Assembly: GCA_038380795.1 (NCBI GenBank)
Contig: CM076261.1
Coordinates: forward strand, 13,689,226-13,753,225
Length of the DNA: 64,000 nucleotides
Origin: Pyrocephalus nanus
Lineage: Eukaryota > Chordata > Aves > Passeriformes > Tyrannidae
Direction: 5' to 3'
Below the pieces are notes generated by a model. The model saw only the letters and a list, made by a program, of their open reading frames with translations. It searched no databases and had not been told where the DNA came from. Below are positions 35,521 to 49,603 of this stretch, one piece after another. The position numbers and the translations under genes were made by a program. Every line of letters begins with the position of its first letter. The stretch's first letter is position 1.

Positions 35521-38500
35521 ATATGAATTAAGAAAATGAAAGAAATGAACTGTTTAATAGTACCATATTAACCAAAGTGGAAAATAATGCTAAATATAAT
35601 ACAATCCCCTGATTTAAGTTAAACTACTTGGAAAAGAAGCATCTGGATTTTTTTTTTAATAGCATATACAGTAATAAGGAAAACTTGAATTCCGTTTATG
35701 ACTGTAATCCATATAGTGTTAAAAATCTTCAAAGTGTTTTCAGCTCTGAGTAAGGAATTTATGACTTACTGTTAAGAACTAATAATTATCATATTGATTC
35801 TTCAAGCTGCCTTATATATTCTTGAAATAGATATAATATTACAGAACTGTGCTTGGTTTTGAACTTCTACTTCCCAATTTTTAATAGTATTTATTTATTA
35901 TTCATAACTAGTTTCAACTTTGTATTTCTTTATCAAAACACTTAAATGAACAATTAATTTTTGTCTGATTAAAATTTCCCTTTTCAACTGAAAATAAGTG
36001 TTATACTTTATATATATGAAGATTTAATAACTTATTTTTCACCATCCAAGGTTTAACTGGTACCTCAAAATGGCTCCTATGGAAAACCATTATGTGCAAA
36101 TATCCTACCAAATAGGTTATTAAAAATATTTATTAAATAATAATATAAATTTCACATTAAAAACATGAATACATTTTCTAAGTATAAAGAGCATTTTCTA
36201 TTTCATATTTTCAAAGGAAAAATAAAAATATGGGTTTCTTACATATGTGCGCAATCTATATATAACTGTCAATATGATTTTTGTTTGTTTATTTACTTGT
36301 TTGTTCATTTCATTGTTTTTTTTATAAAGAGCACATATACTCCAGTATTATGGAAATGTTCTGGGGATCTATAACCCTCCATTACTTGACTACAGATCTA
36401 CAAATATATCTTTCATTTATATACATTTATAAGTAATGATGCGAAAAAATACACATACAAATGTTACTACAGAGCTCAGAAGTTTATCAAGAGTATTTGG
36501 AAAATTATGTAACTATTGATAATATCTGTGAAAGTTAAAACATTGTTGATTACTAATCATAAGACTTAGTTGACCTTTTGTCAGTATGACTATAGAAAAA
36601 CAAAAAAAAAAAAAGAAAAAAGCAAAACATTATCCAGAAAGGAGTTACTGAGTACCTGGAAGATATTGGATTTTGGTTCGTTCAGACTGAATTCAGTCAT
36701 GAAAAATATGATCTGTATTTTCAAGTCTTTGGCTGAAAACCATCTGTATTGATGCCTCTATATCTCATGCTTACATGGAACATTAGATGGGAGTATAGGA
36801 TTTGTTCTTGTATTACTCATGGGAAATAGCTCCACCTTAGAAATTCAACACCTCATATGTTACAATTTAGAAGCAAGATCTTAAGCTAAGATTGACTTGA
36901 AAAGGTAACTTTTCATATCCACATGGCAAGTGTTTTTCGTTTATATCTTGCTCAATAGAACAAGAGAGAAAAAAAAAGATAATATTAATTTGAAGGTCAT
37001 AAATGACACATATAGATTATAACCATAAGTTAATATAGGGATACACTCGTATGCAATGGGAAAACTCACCTACACATTCATCTCCATCCAGGAGGAGAAC
37101 ATCATTGGGCCTATGAGACCCTTTTCACAAAATGCTAGGACATCTAATGATGCTAAATACTCAATTAAATAATTGTTTGTTTGTTTTCTTTCACTGCTTG
37201 TTTATGAGGAGTTTTCATACCCTGCCTGGGAATGACACTTACTTTAATTTAATTTCTCATACCATGACAAAATAACCAGTCTCTGCTTTGGTAAGCAGAG
37301 ATTTCTGCATTCTTGCAATATGGCAGACTATTCCATAGGTCCGTATTAAACTCCATGCTTGCTAATATAAACAGGAAATGACCCTAAGCTGATCTTTCAC
37401 CAACTTTCTTATTTAATGCAGTTGAACAGTAAAGTGAGAGACATAGAGGATTTTGTATGCATATATGCACATGCATTCACTCACAGACACAATAAACAGT
37501 GGAAAGCAAGTGTTAGCATGCTTTCCTTATTTGAAAAAGACCTACAACTGAATGCAAAATGAAGCAAAAATCAAATAATCATATGAAAAATGATAAATAA
37601 TAACTGTGTAATATTTCGAAATACTTCCATTGTGTTATTATTTTAACAGTATTAATCTCTGACATTGCAAATTTTTTTCCTGATTTAACAATATGGACGT
37701 AGGTCTATCTCTGTTCTTCATCCTATAGTCTTACGTTTGCAAATCTACTTCCAGTTTAGAGCACACAGCAAAATATATTCTTCAGTTAGAAGCTCCTTCC
37801 AAATGAGTGAGCCTATCAAGGGAGTCAATAAAAGTGTTAAAAATGAAGGTTTTCTCCATAAGGTCTCCAAAGCCAGTGACTGCAGTTAGCAGTAAGATAG
37901 CAACTTATGAGATGAGTGCCTGCACAATTTGAAGGCATGTTTTCATTATCTTAGCAATCAACTGGAAAGTAGAATGCTAGAATAGATAGATTAGTTATGT
38001 AAAGGCATATATTCTGTACTGAACTATTGTCTATACAAAAGAAATTGTTTTTAAAATGGTGGGAAAACTGTACTCTATTAGATTAGAAAAATCTAATTAG
38101 TTGTACTTTTTACACAAGACAAAAATTGTCAGTTTGAAGTATTGTTGGTTTTCTCATGTGTTCCACATTTACTACAATCCTAATTTTCTTTATACTTTCC
38201 TCTGGATTGTGGAGTGGTATCTTAAGTGTTCTATCTATCAGTCCCTTCAATCAGTTTATTATAACTAAATAATTCAGCACCACCATATTAGGTTGGAAGA
38301 ATACACAGATTAGGAAATTGTGCCTCAGCATACCATTACTCACTCAAAATCTTTGGAGTCTTGCGAGAGGACTGGATGCATTTTTTCCTTTTGGTGAACA
38401 TAAACCAACAGGGCTTTTAAACCCCAAAGATAGTTTGTATTTGAGAAAAAAAACTAGAACAAAGCCTTTTAAAAACTGAGAAAACAAAGTAACTAAAACC

Positions 38501-39395
38501 TGTAGAACAGAAACAAAAGGGCAATCCAGAGACCAGTAACAAAGAGAAGGCCAGAACACAGGTTTTGCTTCTTTTTTTCTGATATCCAGTCACATTGTTT
38601 TAAAATTAACATAATATAGAGTCTCTAAACTATAAATAAAACAGGTAACATTTGTAATGGTCTTCAGCTTGTCACAGAGTTTAGAATTGCATAGTAACTG
38701 CATAATTTTGATATGAGAATCAGTCATTTTGCTTACTTAATTCATGGAGCCTGGTTTTAAGCTCAGCACAGAGACTGTGGAACACTCTTCCTCACTTGAA
38801 TAAAGAGATATATAGGACCCTGGGCTGAACAAAATTACTCAACATTTAAACTACATTTGACATGCTACTATCTGTAAAATACTTGGAGATAAGCAAAAGA
38901 CTTTGTAAACCACTTTGTATATACTTCTAGAGAATATGAATTCTATTGATGTCAGAAATTTAAATGTCATCCTTAGAAACGCAGATGACAAGTACCCAGT
39001 ACCTTTATTTACTGAAGAATTGTTTGTTTATTTAAGTGGAGCAGTGTCTACAAGTTCCAGTGTATCAACTCGGGTCCTATGGGCTTCATCCTCCATCTAT
39101 ACAAAACAGTAAAATTGTTCCTTCCCTAGTAAAGAGACTGTTTGGAAAAGGCATATAATCATGCCCCTTTTTTAAAAAAAAAACAACCCACTACCTTACC
39201 TTTTCAAGTTTTCCTCTTTTCTGTGAAGGTAGTTGGAATTTTTCTGTTAAAGAACAGAATGCTTAATTATATTTTAACAAAATGATCTAAGATGTATGCA
39301 ATGTCAGTGAGGCATGAAACTTACCTTTCACACAAATTAAGTGTTCTAGTAGTCAAAACTGGTTTCTGTTTTTAATATGACATCCAGGACATGAC

Positions 39396-39397
<2 letters not shown>
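35521..39397. other. AT-rich noncoding sequence, no gene seen
   Basis: No gene or mobile element recognised. Open frames are short and dominated by Lys/Ile/Phe codons. Confidence 0.6.
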
Positions 39398-39426
<29 letters not shown>

Positions 39427-39538
39427 CCACAAAAAACCACACCCCCCCCCCCACACCCCTCAAAAAAACCACAAAAAAACAAACCAAAAAAACCAAAAAA
39501 AACCCCCAACCAACCAACCAACCAACAAAAAAAAAACC
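39398..39538. repeat. A/C-rich low-complexity tract
   Basis: 141 bp of A and C with CAAAA units, a run of ten C near 39443-39452 (ACACCCCCCCCCCCACACC), and five CCAA units at 39505-39525. Confidence 0.9.
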
Positions 39539-41190
39539 TATGCAATTTCCTATGAAAATAATCTAGAAGCATTAAGGGTATCATTATATTTTAATGAAAA
39601 CCAAAATGTCTTTTTCTGAATTTGACTCTTTGTTCTTTAGATCTCTCAGATCTCAAGGGCATACAACCTAATTAAAATTGTAACTGGTTTTCATAAAAAT
39701 ATATTACATGGAATAATGTTTCAAAAGAACATTTAATCTTTCTTTATACTTGTATAAAATACATAATATAGATGGAATTTTCTCTTTCAGCGTTAAAATT
39801 TAACAGTGCAGATCTGCTCATGGATAAGACTAAAGATCTGTAGTGTTCTTGATAAGTTGTTCCATTAGGATGTCTCAAGTACAAGACTATGAAATTAAAT
39901 AATTTTACAATAAATGTACTTCAAAAGACTCATTAAGTATTACATCATAAACCTTTCACTCCCTTTGATTTCAGTCCTGTTAAATAAAATTGTTATTTTA
40001 GCAACACTGGATAATTACTATTATCACTTTTTTTTAATAACCACAATAATTTTTTTCCTAAATAAAAAAATTAAGAAAAATCATAGAATTAAAAAAAAAA
40101 AAAAAGTTGTGACTTAAAGAAATAAAAAGTGTATCTCCCTAGCTAACCCAGGAGAAGGGTAATATATCTATGAAGTTATCTTATCCAGTGTGGCAGTAGA
40201 TGTCTTGCTTCTATTGTTTTCTGATAAAAGAATATAATTTTTTAAAAGATTACTGGATATCTAATGTCAGAAAGGTAAGACTCTGAGGCCTAGATTATAT
40301 TTTTATTTTTATTTCTTTTCTTTGAATGAATTAAAACAGAAGAAGTCTTACAGTTTAATCTAGAATGGATCCAACAAAAAAAGATATTTCTCTGTGAACT
40401 GGCAATAAGTTTTCTGAAAGCTCAGAGATCTCATTTTTCTCTCCCTGCACCAAATGACAACAGAAAGAGATACCACTAAGTAAAACACTGTCCCAGCAGC
40501 CTGAGTACAGGACATAAGAATAGCAGTAAGTCTCTTGACCCTTTTCACAGCACTGTCAATGGAATCTGGATATCCCAAGTCATCTAAGTCTCTGTATCCA
40601 CTTCCTTATGAGGATTAAAGAGAAATACCAAGTGGATCTTCTCTTTCTTAGAGATGTTAAATGCATACAGCAGAAAGAACATGCTTCTGGCTATATTACT
40701 ATATGAACTTTTTACTGTAAAAAGTGTAAGGGTTAGGGTTGTAGAATGTAAGGGTTCCAGATGGATGACAAAATTGCTTTTATCTAGTAACACTGGCTAA
40801 TTCAGACCAGGTTTGAAATGAAGTAAAAATCAATATAACAATCAAAATGAAGCAAATAAATCTATCATGGGAAAAAAAACTTCAATATACTATTACAGTC
40901 CATATACTGTCATTTTCTAGAGGGAATAGTTTAGTGTGAAGCCCTAAAATCATAACTGTGCTCCAAAATCAGAACAAAGCATATAATCAAATATGTATAT
41001 GTTTTACATACTATTATGTGAACAGCTTTTTATAATAAAGCAATATGATTATTTTTGTAAGCCCATGCATTGGGACTTAGGCTTTTTTAGTAAACAGTGT
41101 TGGTAAAGATTCGTTCGTGAAAATCCAGTTTGAATAATCATGTGATTTATCACTGTTTTTGAAAAGTTTTTGGGTAGCTTTGTTGAGGAG
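39539..41190. other. AT-rich noncoding sequence, no gene seen
   Basis: No gene recognised. An A run lies at 40091-40105. A short telomere-like GGGTTAGGGTT lies at 40730-40740 and is too short to be an interstitial telomeric repeat. Confidence 0.6.
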
Positions 41191-41236
41191 TTTTTTGTCT
41201 GCTTGTTGTTTTGCTTTGTTTTGTCTTGTTTTTCTT
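41191..41236. repeat. T/G-rich tract
   Basis: T-rich stretch with GTTTT and CTTGTT units, about 320 bp upstream of the CR1 copy. Confidence 0.75.
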
Positions 41237-41552
41237 AAGGATTGTACAGGGTATTTTTGAAGGGTCAGTTACTTGCTGCATTGCACTTCTAAAACATTGC
41301 CTTTAGTGTTAGGTAAAAAAATATTTTCAACACAGAGTGAAAATATGTTTTCAGGATAATTTTAAATCAATTATAAAATCAATGTACAGTATTATTAATT
41401 GACCATTTTCATGGATGATACATATAATATCCCTGTATTTTGATAATTTGTAGACTTTCCCTTGAAAACAGTGGAAAACATGTATGGGTTGAAATACTTT
41501 TCTTTTTAAGTCAATTTCTGTGTGTCTTCTCTCATCCTTTTCCTAAGTGCAA
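41237..41552. other. AT-rich noncoding sequence before the CR1
   Basis: No gene or repeat recognised. The switch to GC-rich CR1 sequence at about 41553 is sharp. Confidence 0.6.
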
Positions 41553-41579
41553 TCACTCAGCACCTACAGGATAGACAAG

Positions 41580-42071
41580 GGATCAGACCCAGCCAGCACG
41601 GGTTTAGGAAGGGACAAGCCCTGTCTGACCAACCTGATCTCCTTTCATGATCAGATGACCCACCTGGATGAGGGATGAGGGGAAGGCTGTGGCTGTGTCT
41701 ATGTGGACTTTAGCAAAGCCTTTGACACCCTCTCTCACAGCACACTCCTGGAAAACCCGGCAGCCCATGGCTTGGACAGGGGCACTCTGTGCTGGGTTAG
41801 GAACTGGCTGGAGGGCCGGGCCCAGAGAGTGCTGGTGAACGGGGCTGCATCCAGCTGGCGGCCGGTCACCAGTGGTGTCCCCCAGGGATCAGTGCTGGGC
41901 CCAGTCCTGTTTAGTATCTTTACTGATGATTTAGATGAGGGGATTGAGTCCACCATTAGTAAATTTGCAGATGACACCAAGTTGGGGGGAGTGTCCTTTG
42001 GCTGGAAGGCAGGAGGGCTCTGCAGAGGGACCTGGACAGACTGGAAAGTTGGGCTGATTCCAACAGGATGA
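41580..42071 (+). pseudogene. CR1 ORF2 reverse transcriptase fragment
   Basis: The frame beginning at the GTG codon 41703 encodes VDFSKAFD (motif A, first residues), [11 protein letters not shown] (residues 58-67, fingers/palm motif) and FADDTKLGG (residues 88-96). The FADD catalytic aspartates are encoded at 41970-41975. Non-LTR RTs use this F/Y-ADD box to reverse-transcribe their RNA at the nicked target. Upstream in the same frame a TGA at 41676-41678 interrupts the protein. Downstream, after LGG, the frame is lost at about 41995 and reads nonsense (VSFGWKAGG) until a stop at 42069-42071. The N-terminal RT blocks and the endonuclease are absent because of 5' truncation. Non-functional. Confidence 0.9.
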
Positions 42072-42087
42072 GGTTCAACAAGGCCAA

Positions 42088-42765
42088 GTGCCGGGTCCTG
42101 CACATTGGCCACAACAACCCCTGCAGTGCTACAGGCTGGGCACAGAGTGGCTGGAGAGCAGCCAGGCAGAAAGGGACCTGGGGATGCTGACTGACAGGAA
42201 GCTGAACATGAGCCAGCAGTGTGCCCGGGTGGCCAAGAAGGCCAATGGCATCCTGGCCTGGATCAAGAACAGTGTGGCCAGCAGGAGCAGAGAAGTGATT
42301 CATCCTCTGTACTCAGCACTGGTGAGGCCACACCTGGAGTGCTGTGTCCAGTTCTGGGCCCCTCAGTTCAGGAAAGACACTGAGGTGCTGGAGCAGGTCC
42401 AGAGAAGAGCAACCAGGCTGGTGAAGGAACTTGAACACAAGTCCTGTGAGGAATGGCTGAGGGAGCTGGGATTGTTTAGCCTGAAGAAGAGGAGGCTCAG
42501 GGGAGACCTCATCACTCTCTTCAAGTCCCTGAAAGGAGGTTGTAGCCAAGTAGGGCTCGGTCTCTTCTCCTGGGCAACCACCAGTAAGACAGTAGGGCAT
42601 GGTCTTATGCTCTGCCAGGGGAAGTTTAGGTTAGATGTTAGGAAGAAATTATTTGCAGAGAGGGTGATCAGGCATTGCAATGGGCTGCCCAGGGAGGGGA
42701 TGGATTCTCTATTCCTGGAGGTATTTAAGAAGAGACTGGATGTGGCACTTAGTGCCATGGTCTAG
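42088..42765 (+). pseudogene. CR1 ORF2 C-terminal part, frameshifted
   Basis: After a one-base loss near 42119 the CR1 frame is regained and stays open to the natural stop TAG at 42763-42765. Conserved C-terminal ORF2 blocks are visible in order: [90 protein letters not shown], and near the end [13 protein letters not shown]. About 215 of the 225 codons belong to the element. The first 12 or so residues are out of frame, so the apparent start has no meaning. The role of this C-terminal region in the family is RNA or DNA handling near the RT; here it is a relic. Confidence 0.9.
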
Positions 42766-42831
42766 TAACTCTAGTGGTGTTGGATCAAGGGTTGGACTTG
42801 ATGATCTCAGAGCTCCTTGCCAACTCAGCTT

Positions 42832-42859
42832 ATTCTATGATTCTATAATTCTATGATTC
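42832..42859 (+). repeat. CR1 terminal octamer repeats
   Basis: Three and a half units: ATTCTATG, ATTCTATA, ATTCTATG, ATTC. This short 3' tandem is the recognition and priming tail of CR1 in place of poly-A, and it fixes the 3' boundary of the copy. Confidence 0.93.
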
Positions 42860-44226
42860 CACTAGGCATACCCACATACCAACAAGATCTGTGATGTTTA
42901 AGGGTTCATCTGTTCTTTTTTCCATATTCTCAACTTGAAGATATAAACCTATCTCTGTGACATAATAAACATGTCTACGGAAGATAATAATCATAAGGCT
43001 TCAAACTGAAGATTAAAGAGAGAAATAAGCAACAGAAAGAGATGAGCATAGACTTTGTTTACATGCTCATAATAAAAAAGGGAAGAGAATTGCACAAAAT
43101 GTAATGTATATATTTTCCCATAACTCTAAATGAAATTATTTTGGAAGTTTTTCATGTGCCATCAGTGACTTTTTAAAATACCTGTTACTGACAATTAACT
43201 CTATATACAAGGTTTCACTGAAAAGGAGACGTAATAGACTATGTTTCAGATTGAAATGAGTTTCACAGGAAGAATAAAAGAGTAAGCCAAGTGGATTTAA
43301 ATGCCAGAGAATAATTAAAAGTACATATTAAAACTGGCAATATTCCAAAGCGACATGTATTCAACAAAAGGGTTTTAAAAGACATTTTTCCTGCATTTCC
43401 AAGGCCAAACTCTCATGGCTCATTCAGGAATTGAATTATTCTGGATGATGAGTGAAACCTGAATACAGCAAAAGTTTTATCTAAATTCAGTCAAAGCTAT
43501 ATTCCAAGTGGAGAAAAACTGCACAGCCTTTCAGATTTTAACACACACAGCCCTCAAGTAGGGAGGTACTCTCTGGAGAAGAGCTCATATAGTGACATTC
43601 AAGAAATCTACAACATCCCTTCACACTCTACAGACACAGATTTTGGAAAACCCTCAGCAAATTTTACAGCTGCATCATCACAGCAAAAGTTTCTGGAGGC
43701 AAGAGGCAGCAGCAAAGAAGCAAAGTCCATTTTCAGGGTGACCAGCCTGTAGGGATGCTAGATGTACCATTAGTGTAAGGGGTAAAACCCATTTGTATTT
43801 AAACTGCCTTCACTCAATTCAGTATACTCTGCCAAAAGGACAATCAGCATATTTCTTGGTGAAAACAAATGAATCTTGTACAAGTTTTAATCAGGATGAC
43901 ATAAACAGCTCAGACACTAAAAGTTAATTTTTTAGAATACACTTCTTATGAAAGCTCTGTGGTTAAGGGATTTGTTTTTAATATTTTCTTGCAATCCTAA
44001 GTATCTCCACAGAATGATAAAGCACATCTTAGCCTTCACATTCTGTATTTCAAATAAAGCAAAATGTTAAAATATATAGATGCAAGCGCTTTTAGGGAAA
44101 ATTAACTCAGCAGTGGAAAGCATGATATAGAACCTTTGGTGCAGATTCACATAAAATAAATTTTTTTTTAAAAAGCCTTTGGAGTGTACAAACCAAATTC
44201 CTTAAGTTTTTTTAAAAAATATAAGT
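42860..44226. other. AT-rich noncoding sequence, no gene seen
   Basis: Nothing recognised. Confidence 0.6.
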
Positions 44227-44285
44227 AAAAAAAACCAAACCAAACCAAAACAAAAAAACCCCCAACAACAGAACAACCAAAAAAA
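44227..44285. repeat. A/C-rich low-complexity tract
   Basis: 59 bp of A and C with CCAAA units, like the tracts at 4028, 10647 and 39398. Confidence 0.88.
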
Positions 44286-47200
44286 GCTTTTTTTTCTATT
44301 CAGTATCCTGCCCAAAATACTGAGCAATAATGCTGGGCCTTAAAAGAGTGTTTACGATGAGGTCTCATCATGCGAATTCACTACAGAATCACTTTGCACT
44401 TAAAAAAACACAGTCTGAGTCTTCCATTACCAGTTCTGAAAGATTATATCTTCATGATAGCAAGGGTGAACTTAACACATCTGAAGTGAGCAAGTTTCAT
44501 ATTTATGAAGCATATGTCCATATACTAATGGAAGTGACAGGATGGTTACTACCCATGCCAGTTTATTTCAGTCAGTTTTGCACTTAATTTTCTCACTGGA
44601 AGGTTATGCAGTGGATGACAGATCCATCCTTTTCTTATAAGGCTACATATTTCAGCACATCTGTGTCTGAAATTGGAACAAGCTCTTTTCTGACCTGCTA
44701 GTTTCCTGCATCCTTGGGACTTAAAAAGCTTCTGATTCAGCTGTAGCAGTATTTCCCTACTATATCTATTCACTTTCTCTGTGTAGATTTGTAATGTATG
44801 GCATCATTCTACAGCTTAGTGCTACTAAATATACATGGCACTGAACATTACCATGGGTTTTAAGCACTCTCATTATTCATGTATACAACTTCGTATTGTC
44901 TTACCTTGCTTTGACTCTAGAACCGCCTCTACCCCTTCCCCAGATCTTCCTGTTCTTGTGATCCACGGGTAGAGAGAGCTGGTGAAAAGGGACTGAACTC
45001 TGTCCTTTCCTTTCTTGCAGTGCTGCATGTCTCTAATAGGCAAGGATTTTTCATACTGAGCTGCTGTGTATGTGAAAAAATGAAACACCAGCACCTCCAT
45101 GAAGTGAAGGCATCAAACATGGAAAAGGAGCATCTCCTGCAGTGACGGAAGTCATCCGCAGGCAAGAAGTCACTTTCCCTTGTTTTCCAGGAGAAAAAGG
45201 AAGAATTCCCATGGATGGTTTGCAAAAAACCTGCCCTGTCATGACATGATCACCTGAGGGACAGATTCTAGCCTCCTACATCATAACTGCCAAAGAAAAG
45301 TGGTCAGTAATTTGGAGGTCAAATTTGCAGTCACTTGAATCTGCAATTAATTTCATCCTGAAAATTTAATAGGTTATTTTTACTGTTATTATTTGTTGCA
45401 AACATCAAAGTTGTGAGAGATTCATACAGTACTGTACACGACTAATATGGATAGAATTATGAAATATGTAAACCATATATTTTGAGAGTTTGTCTCTGAA
45501 CACACCAGCATTCTCCAGTGCTGGTATCTTTTTGAGACTGCTTGTAATGAAGAAAAAGAATTTTTCAAAAACATGTTGTTATTGTCAATTATTATAAATG
45601 TTATTATAATATAAAATATTGTCAGATGCCTGACTCCCAGAGAATATTGAATGCCCTTTTTCCAAAATTTTTAGATGTCTACATTCTCATAAATCAAGCC
45701 TTCAGAAAATTAACATGCTAGTTAAGTATCATTGCCTTAATATAAAAAAAATATATATATTGTAAAATAAAATTACTTCAGTCTTGTCTTTGAATTGTTG
45801 TGGTCAGTCAGTCATTACTCAGATAATTTTATTAACCATTTCAAAATGGAAAATAATATTCTTTTTCAAATACTGTGAGGGATCTAAATCGTGTTCTAAC
45901 TTGAATTATTTCCTGATTTAAAAGAGAAAGGCTATTTAAGTCTACTAGGGTTAGATTTAGGAAAAACAACAAATTATGTCATGATCTATTTGGCAGTATC
46001 TCCCTGCAGTATAATTTCTGCCAATCTGAAAAGGTGTAAGAGCAGTATTCTCACACCAGTTACTGATATTCATACTGTTAACCTCCAAAGCATGCACTGT
46101 GAATCTACACTGAACAGAACTAGGTTCATAATTAGACACAGGTCATGAGATCCAGGCAAGAAATAATTTTGCTACGGTTTCAAAAAAACCAAGTAACTCC
46201 ATCGTGTGACTGAGTTTGTTTTTTCTTCTGTCATCCTTCTACTCTGCTTTTTATTTCTGCTAATGATTTAAAAAAAATCTACTTATAGTTTTTAGAATAT
46301 ATTTATTACCTTTTTACCTGCCATCAAAAGAGTGTCTAGAATTATGATAGGCTACTCCAAGAGTAAGCTTATGAGTAGGAAGTTTGATGTTAAAGTTCTA
46401 ATATCATAAATTTAGAGGACATATATTTTCCATACTGCTTGCTTGACTATATTTAACTTTACACTGACTGAAAATTCACAATCTGAGATTAAAAAGAGCA
46501 CAAGATGTCTTATGAAGATGAGTATAGCTGGAGGTGTGGGTCTACAGGTTTCAGAGAACTGGTATGGCCTGAATATAATGTCATTGGCCACATTACAGCC
46601 CTGTTCGCTATACATATTCTTAAATCTTCCATGCCTGTCAGTAGTTCTTTTACTCAAATATGTAACATTTTTAAAATTTTCAGTGCATTCTTACTCTGAG
46701 TGTCTCTCCAAAGGACAAACAGTGTATCACACAAAGTGTTTTGTTCTAGTAAGAATTTCTTTCGTGTGTTGTTTTAGTCTAGGGGTTTTTTTAACTTGCC
46801 TTTCAGCGAACTTTTCAGAAAAGCAATCCTGAAATGGGATGAAGTGCTGGGATCAAGGCAATATCTCTGACTCATACTGTTTCCAAGTTAAGGTCTAATT
46901 TTCACAAAAATAACTTCTATCTTTTGGTATTTGCTATCTAGTAGTTCTTTTCACTAAATAATCATGGTTAAACCATGTTCTACAAAATTCATAGTAATTA
47001 TCACTTGGTAGTCATATGAGATTAAATACTAGCTACACAAAACCAGTGGGAGAAAAATTATTGTATCATGATAGGAGGAATGCATCATAATAACAGAGTA
47101 ATATTTTGTAAAATAAATGAAAACTATTCTCTGACACTTGACAGTTCCTGATTTAGATAAAGTCTAGACCTAAGTAGTTGTCAAAAGTATAAAACTCTTT

Positions 47201-49603
47201 AAGTTAAAGTTGATTTTAGTGGTAAAAACAATATACTATGTATTTTTAAAAGGGTTCTTTTTCCTTTTTTTGGAAATATCAAAATCTCATCTGATAATTT
47301 TTCTTCCATCAGATAACAGTGGAAAACATACTCTATTGTGAGACATTTACTTGGTACACTTAGAAGTTTTTCCTCATTTAGCATATATATCACTTCTGTG
47401 AATTTATTCATTATACATAACCAGCCAGTCATTCTTACTTTATTTAATTACTCCAAACTGAATACAGAAATATTTAATAACAAATAATTAAAAACATGGT
47501 TTTATTCAGAAAAGCAATTAATTATGTTCTTAAGTCCTTAAAAATTTGAAAGTATTTATAGCTGATGCTAAACAGTGAATGAATGCTGAATTCTTAGCTG
47601 AATTAAGTCAATGTGCTTGAAATGCATGCTAATTTCTCTATATATAAATATTTATTTCTATTCTTATTCCTTAATATTTGGCATGTGCTACTTTTGATGA
47701 GCTGATTGACAAAATGATTTTTTAGAAAACTTTTACAGAATGAAAGAAGAGTACTAGCTCAAGGATGTAAACAAGTTCAGCTCTAGATTTTACAAATGCT
47801 GCATGTGTAATTTTAAAATTTGCTTTTTGAGCAAATTCTTAATTCCAGTGTAATCACAAATATAATTAGTAAATTGTACCTTAATATAAATAATTTTCTA
47901 TATTTTATCTAATTTTTTTCTCTCTGCCCCTACTTTCAGTAGACTGTCTGAATGGGATAGCATCTTGAAGGGTATAAATGCACCTGTTGAAGATGTGCCT
48001 TTAAAATCAAGCATTAATTTACATTAGTAAGAGCTGACGGTTCTACTACAGCTTTTTATTCTCATAGTATGCAGAAGCTCATTCACTGTAGTAAATTGAA
48101 TGAATTACTGAGAGCCATGAAAGGTAACTCATTATTAGTTATCCCTTAGTCTTGAAGCTTATCACTGTCACATGTTTATCATTAACATACTTAGACACAA
48201 ATGGCCTCTGTGTCCTTTGTGTAAATGCCAAGCCTGACAAATGTTCATTCCTTTCAGATAGCAGAGAAAAAATAAACCTACAAAGCACAATACTACATTA
48301 TACTGTATGACATAATGTCATTTTAACCTAGCAAAAGTGAATTGCTGATCTCTCTAGATATGAATTAGTCTTCCTGACTTAGTTAAAATACCTCTATGTC
48401 ATGCTGCCTGATCATGAGGTGGAAAAAAAAGACCATGAAGGAGGACAATGCTAAGAAAAGAAACCTCACTGTTTTTATCTCAGTAGCTTCAGTGGGATTC
48501 TTTTTTCAGCCAGTAACTCCAATGCCTAGGCTGGTAGTCAGCGAGTTCAGAAGTAGAAGTTCTATTCTCAACACTCTGATCAAACTCACCAACAACATGA
48601 AGAAAATCCCACCAGCTCTCAGTTGCTTGTTTCGATATGAAGACTTTGACATTTACTTTCTGCATAGTTCTTTGATAAATGCAAAGCAGTGTAAAAACTA
48701 CCTTGTGTTATAATTTTTTTGGAGCTGCATATATCTTCAGCAGAACAAATGTGAGAAAATATAGCAATTATGGACTTCTCTTTTTTGTACATAATTGCTG
48801 ACAATATTGTGCATCTCATCCATCATACTAAGCTATGAGTGCATTCAATTTAGTTAATATGGTGTTAATGCAATTGGAAGTGGTAGCACTCATTCATCAT
48901 ATTGTATTATAGCAGTAATACAGTAGTATTGTATTAGACTGATGTAATAACCTTCTTAATAGAAGGCAATAAAGCTATTATCAGAAAACTGTCATTAATA
49001 CCTAGGATTTTTAAAGGCTGTTTCTGTTTTGCTTGCAAATCTTTTACTTGCCAAGATGCAATAAGAAAGACCCTCCAAGACTGCAGAAGCACTTGAGTGT
49101 GTGACATTATGAATGTGCTATTTTTAGCTTTCAATGGAGAAGCAAATCTCACAGCACCTAATAAATCTATGTTGAGAGTTAAAAAGCATGTATTTCTGCT
49201 GAAGGCTACTGCAGTAGGCTTTAATACAGCAGAGATATATAAAAGGTCATGTCAGATTCTAAGTATTTATTCATTTTTCTTGATGTCAAGACCAATTCCT
49301 TTTGCTTTCTGTTAGGAACAAAATGAGGGGGTTTTTTAAAACTCTTTAATTATTTTTTCATGGATAAGACATGTGAGATGATTTAAAAATCTTTACAGGA
49401 TCTATGAATTAATTAAAAAAACACAGTCTATGTTAGAGTTTGCACATACTTTGTGTTTGTTAAATACACTTGGATTAAGCAAATGAAGATTATATTCAGG
49501 GAAACAAAAATCTAATTGTTTTCATTATCAAAAAACTCTGTCTAAGTGGAACTTCAAATCATGCCCTATTTGTCTTTGTGAAGACAGAGATTATTCTCAT
49601 AGT
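44286..49603. other. AT-rich noncoding sequence, no gene seen
   Basis: About 5.3 kb without recognisable genes or repeats. A somewhat less AT-rich stretch at 44890-45250 has overlapping minus-strand frames (44873-45242) with no family motif. The 105-codon frame at 48396-48713 and the 129-codon frame at 46443-46832 are likewise unrecognised. None has codon or splice features that I would accept as an exon. Confidence 0.55.

Larger units (their letters stand above)
41553..42859 (+). mobile_element. CR1 LINE, 5'-truncated, RT region to intact 3' tail
   Basis: This is the best-preserved transposon in the window. It is a non-LTR retrotransposon copy starting inside the ORF2 reverse transcriptase and running through the 3' UTR to a tail of ATTCTATG-type octamers (42832-42859). 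It has the usual CR1 layout: short 3' UTR, no poly-A, 5' truncation. GC content is clearly higher than the flanks. Boundaries: CR1-like sequence starts near CACTCAGCACCTACAGGATA at 41557, and the tail ends at about 42859. CR1 insertions often lack clear target-site duplications, and none was seen. Similarity to young passerine CR1 subfamilies is from memory. Confidence 0.93.

Noticed and set aside
40728..40740. Telomere-like GGGTTAGGGTT.
   Set aside because: Fewer than two full units, expected by chance, so not an interstitial telomeric repeat.
42313..42758. Minus-strand frames of 95 and 131 codons.
   Set aside because: They are antisense shadows of the CR1 ORF2 C-terminal part.
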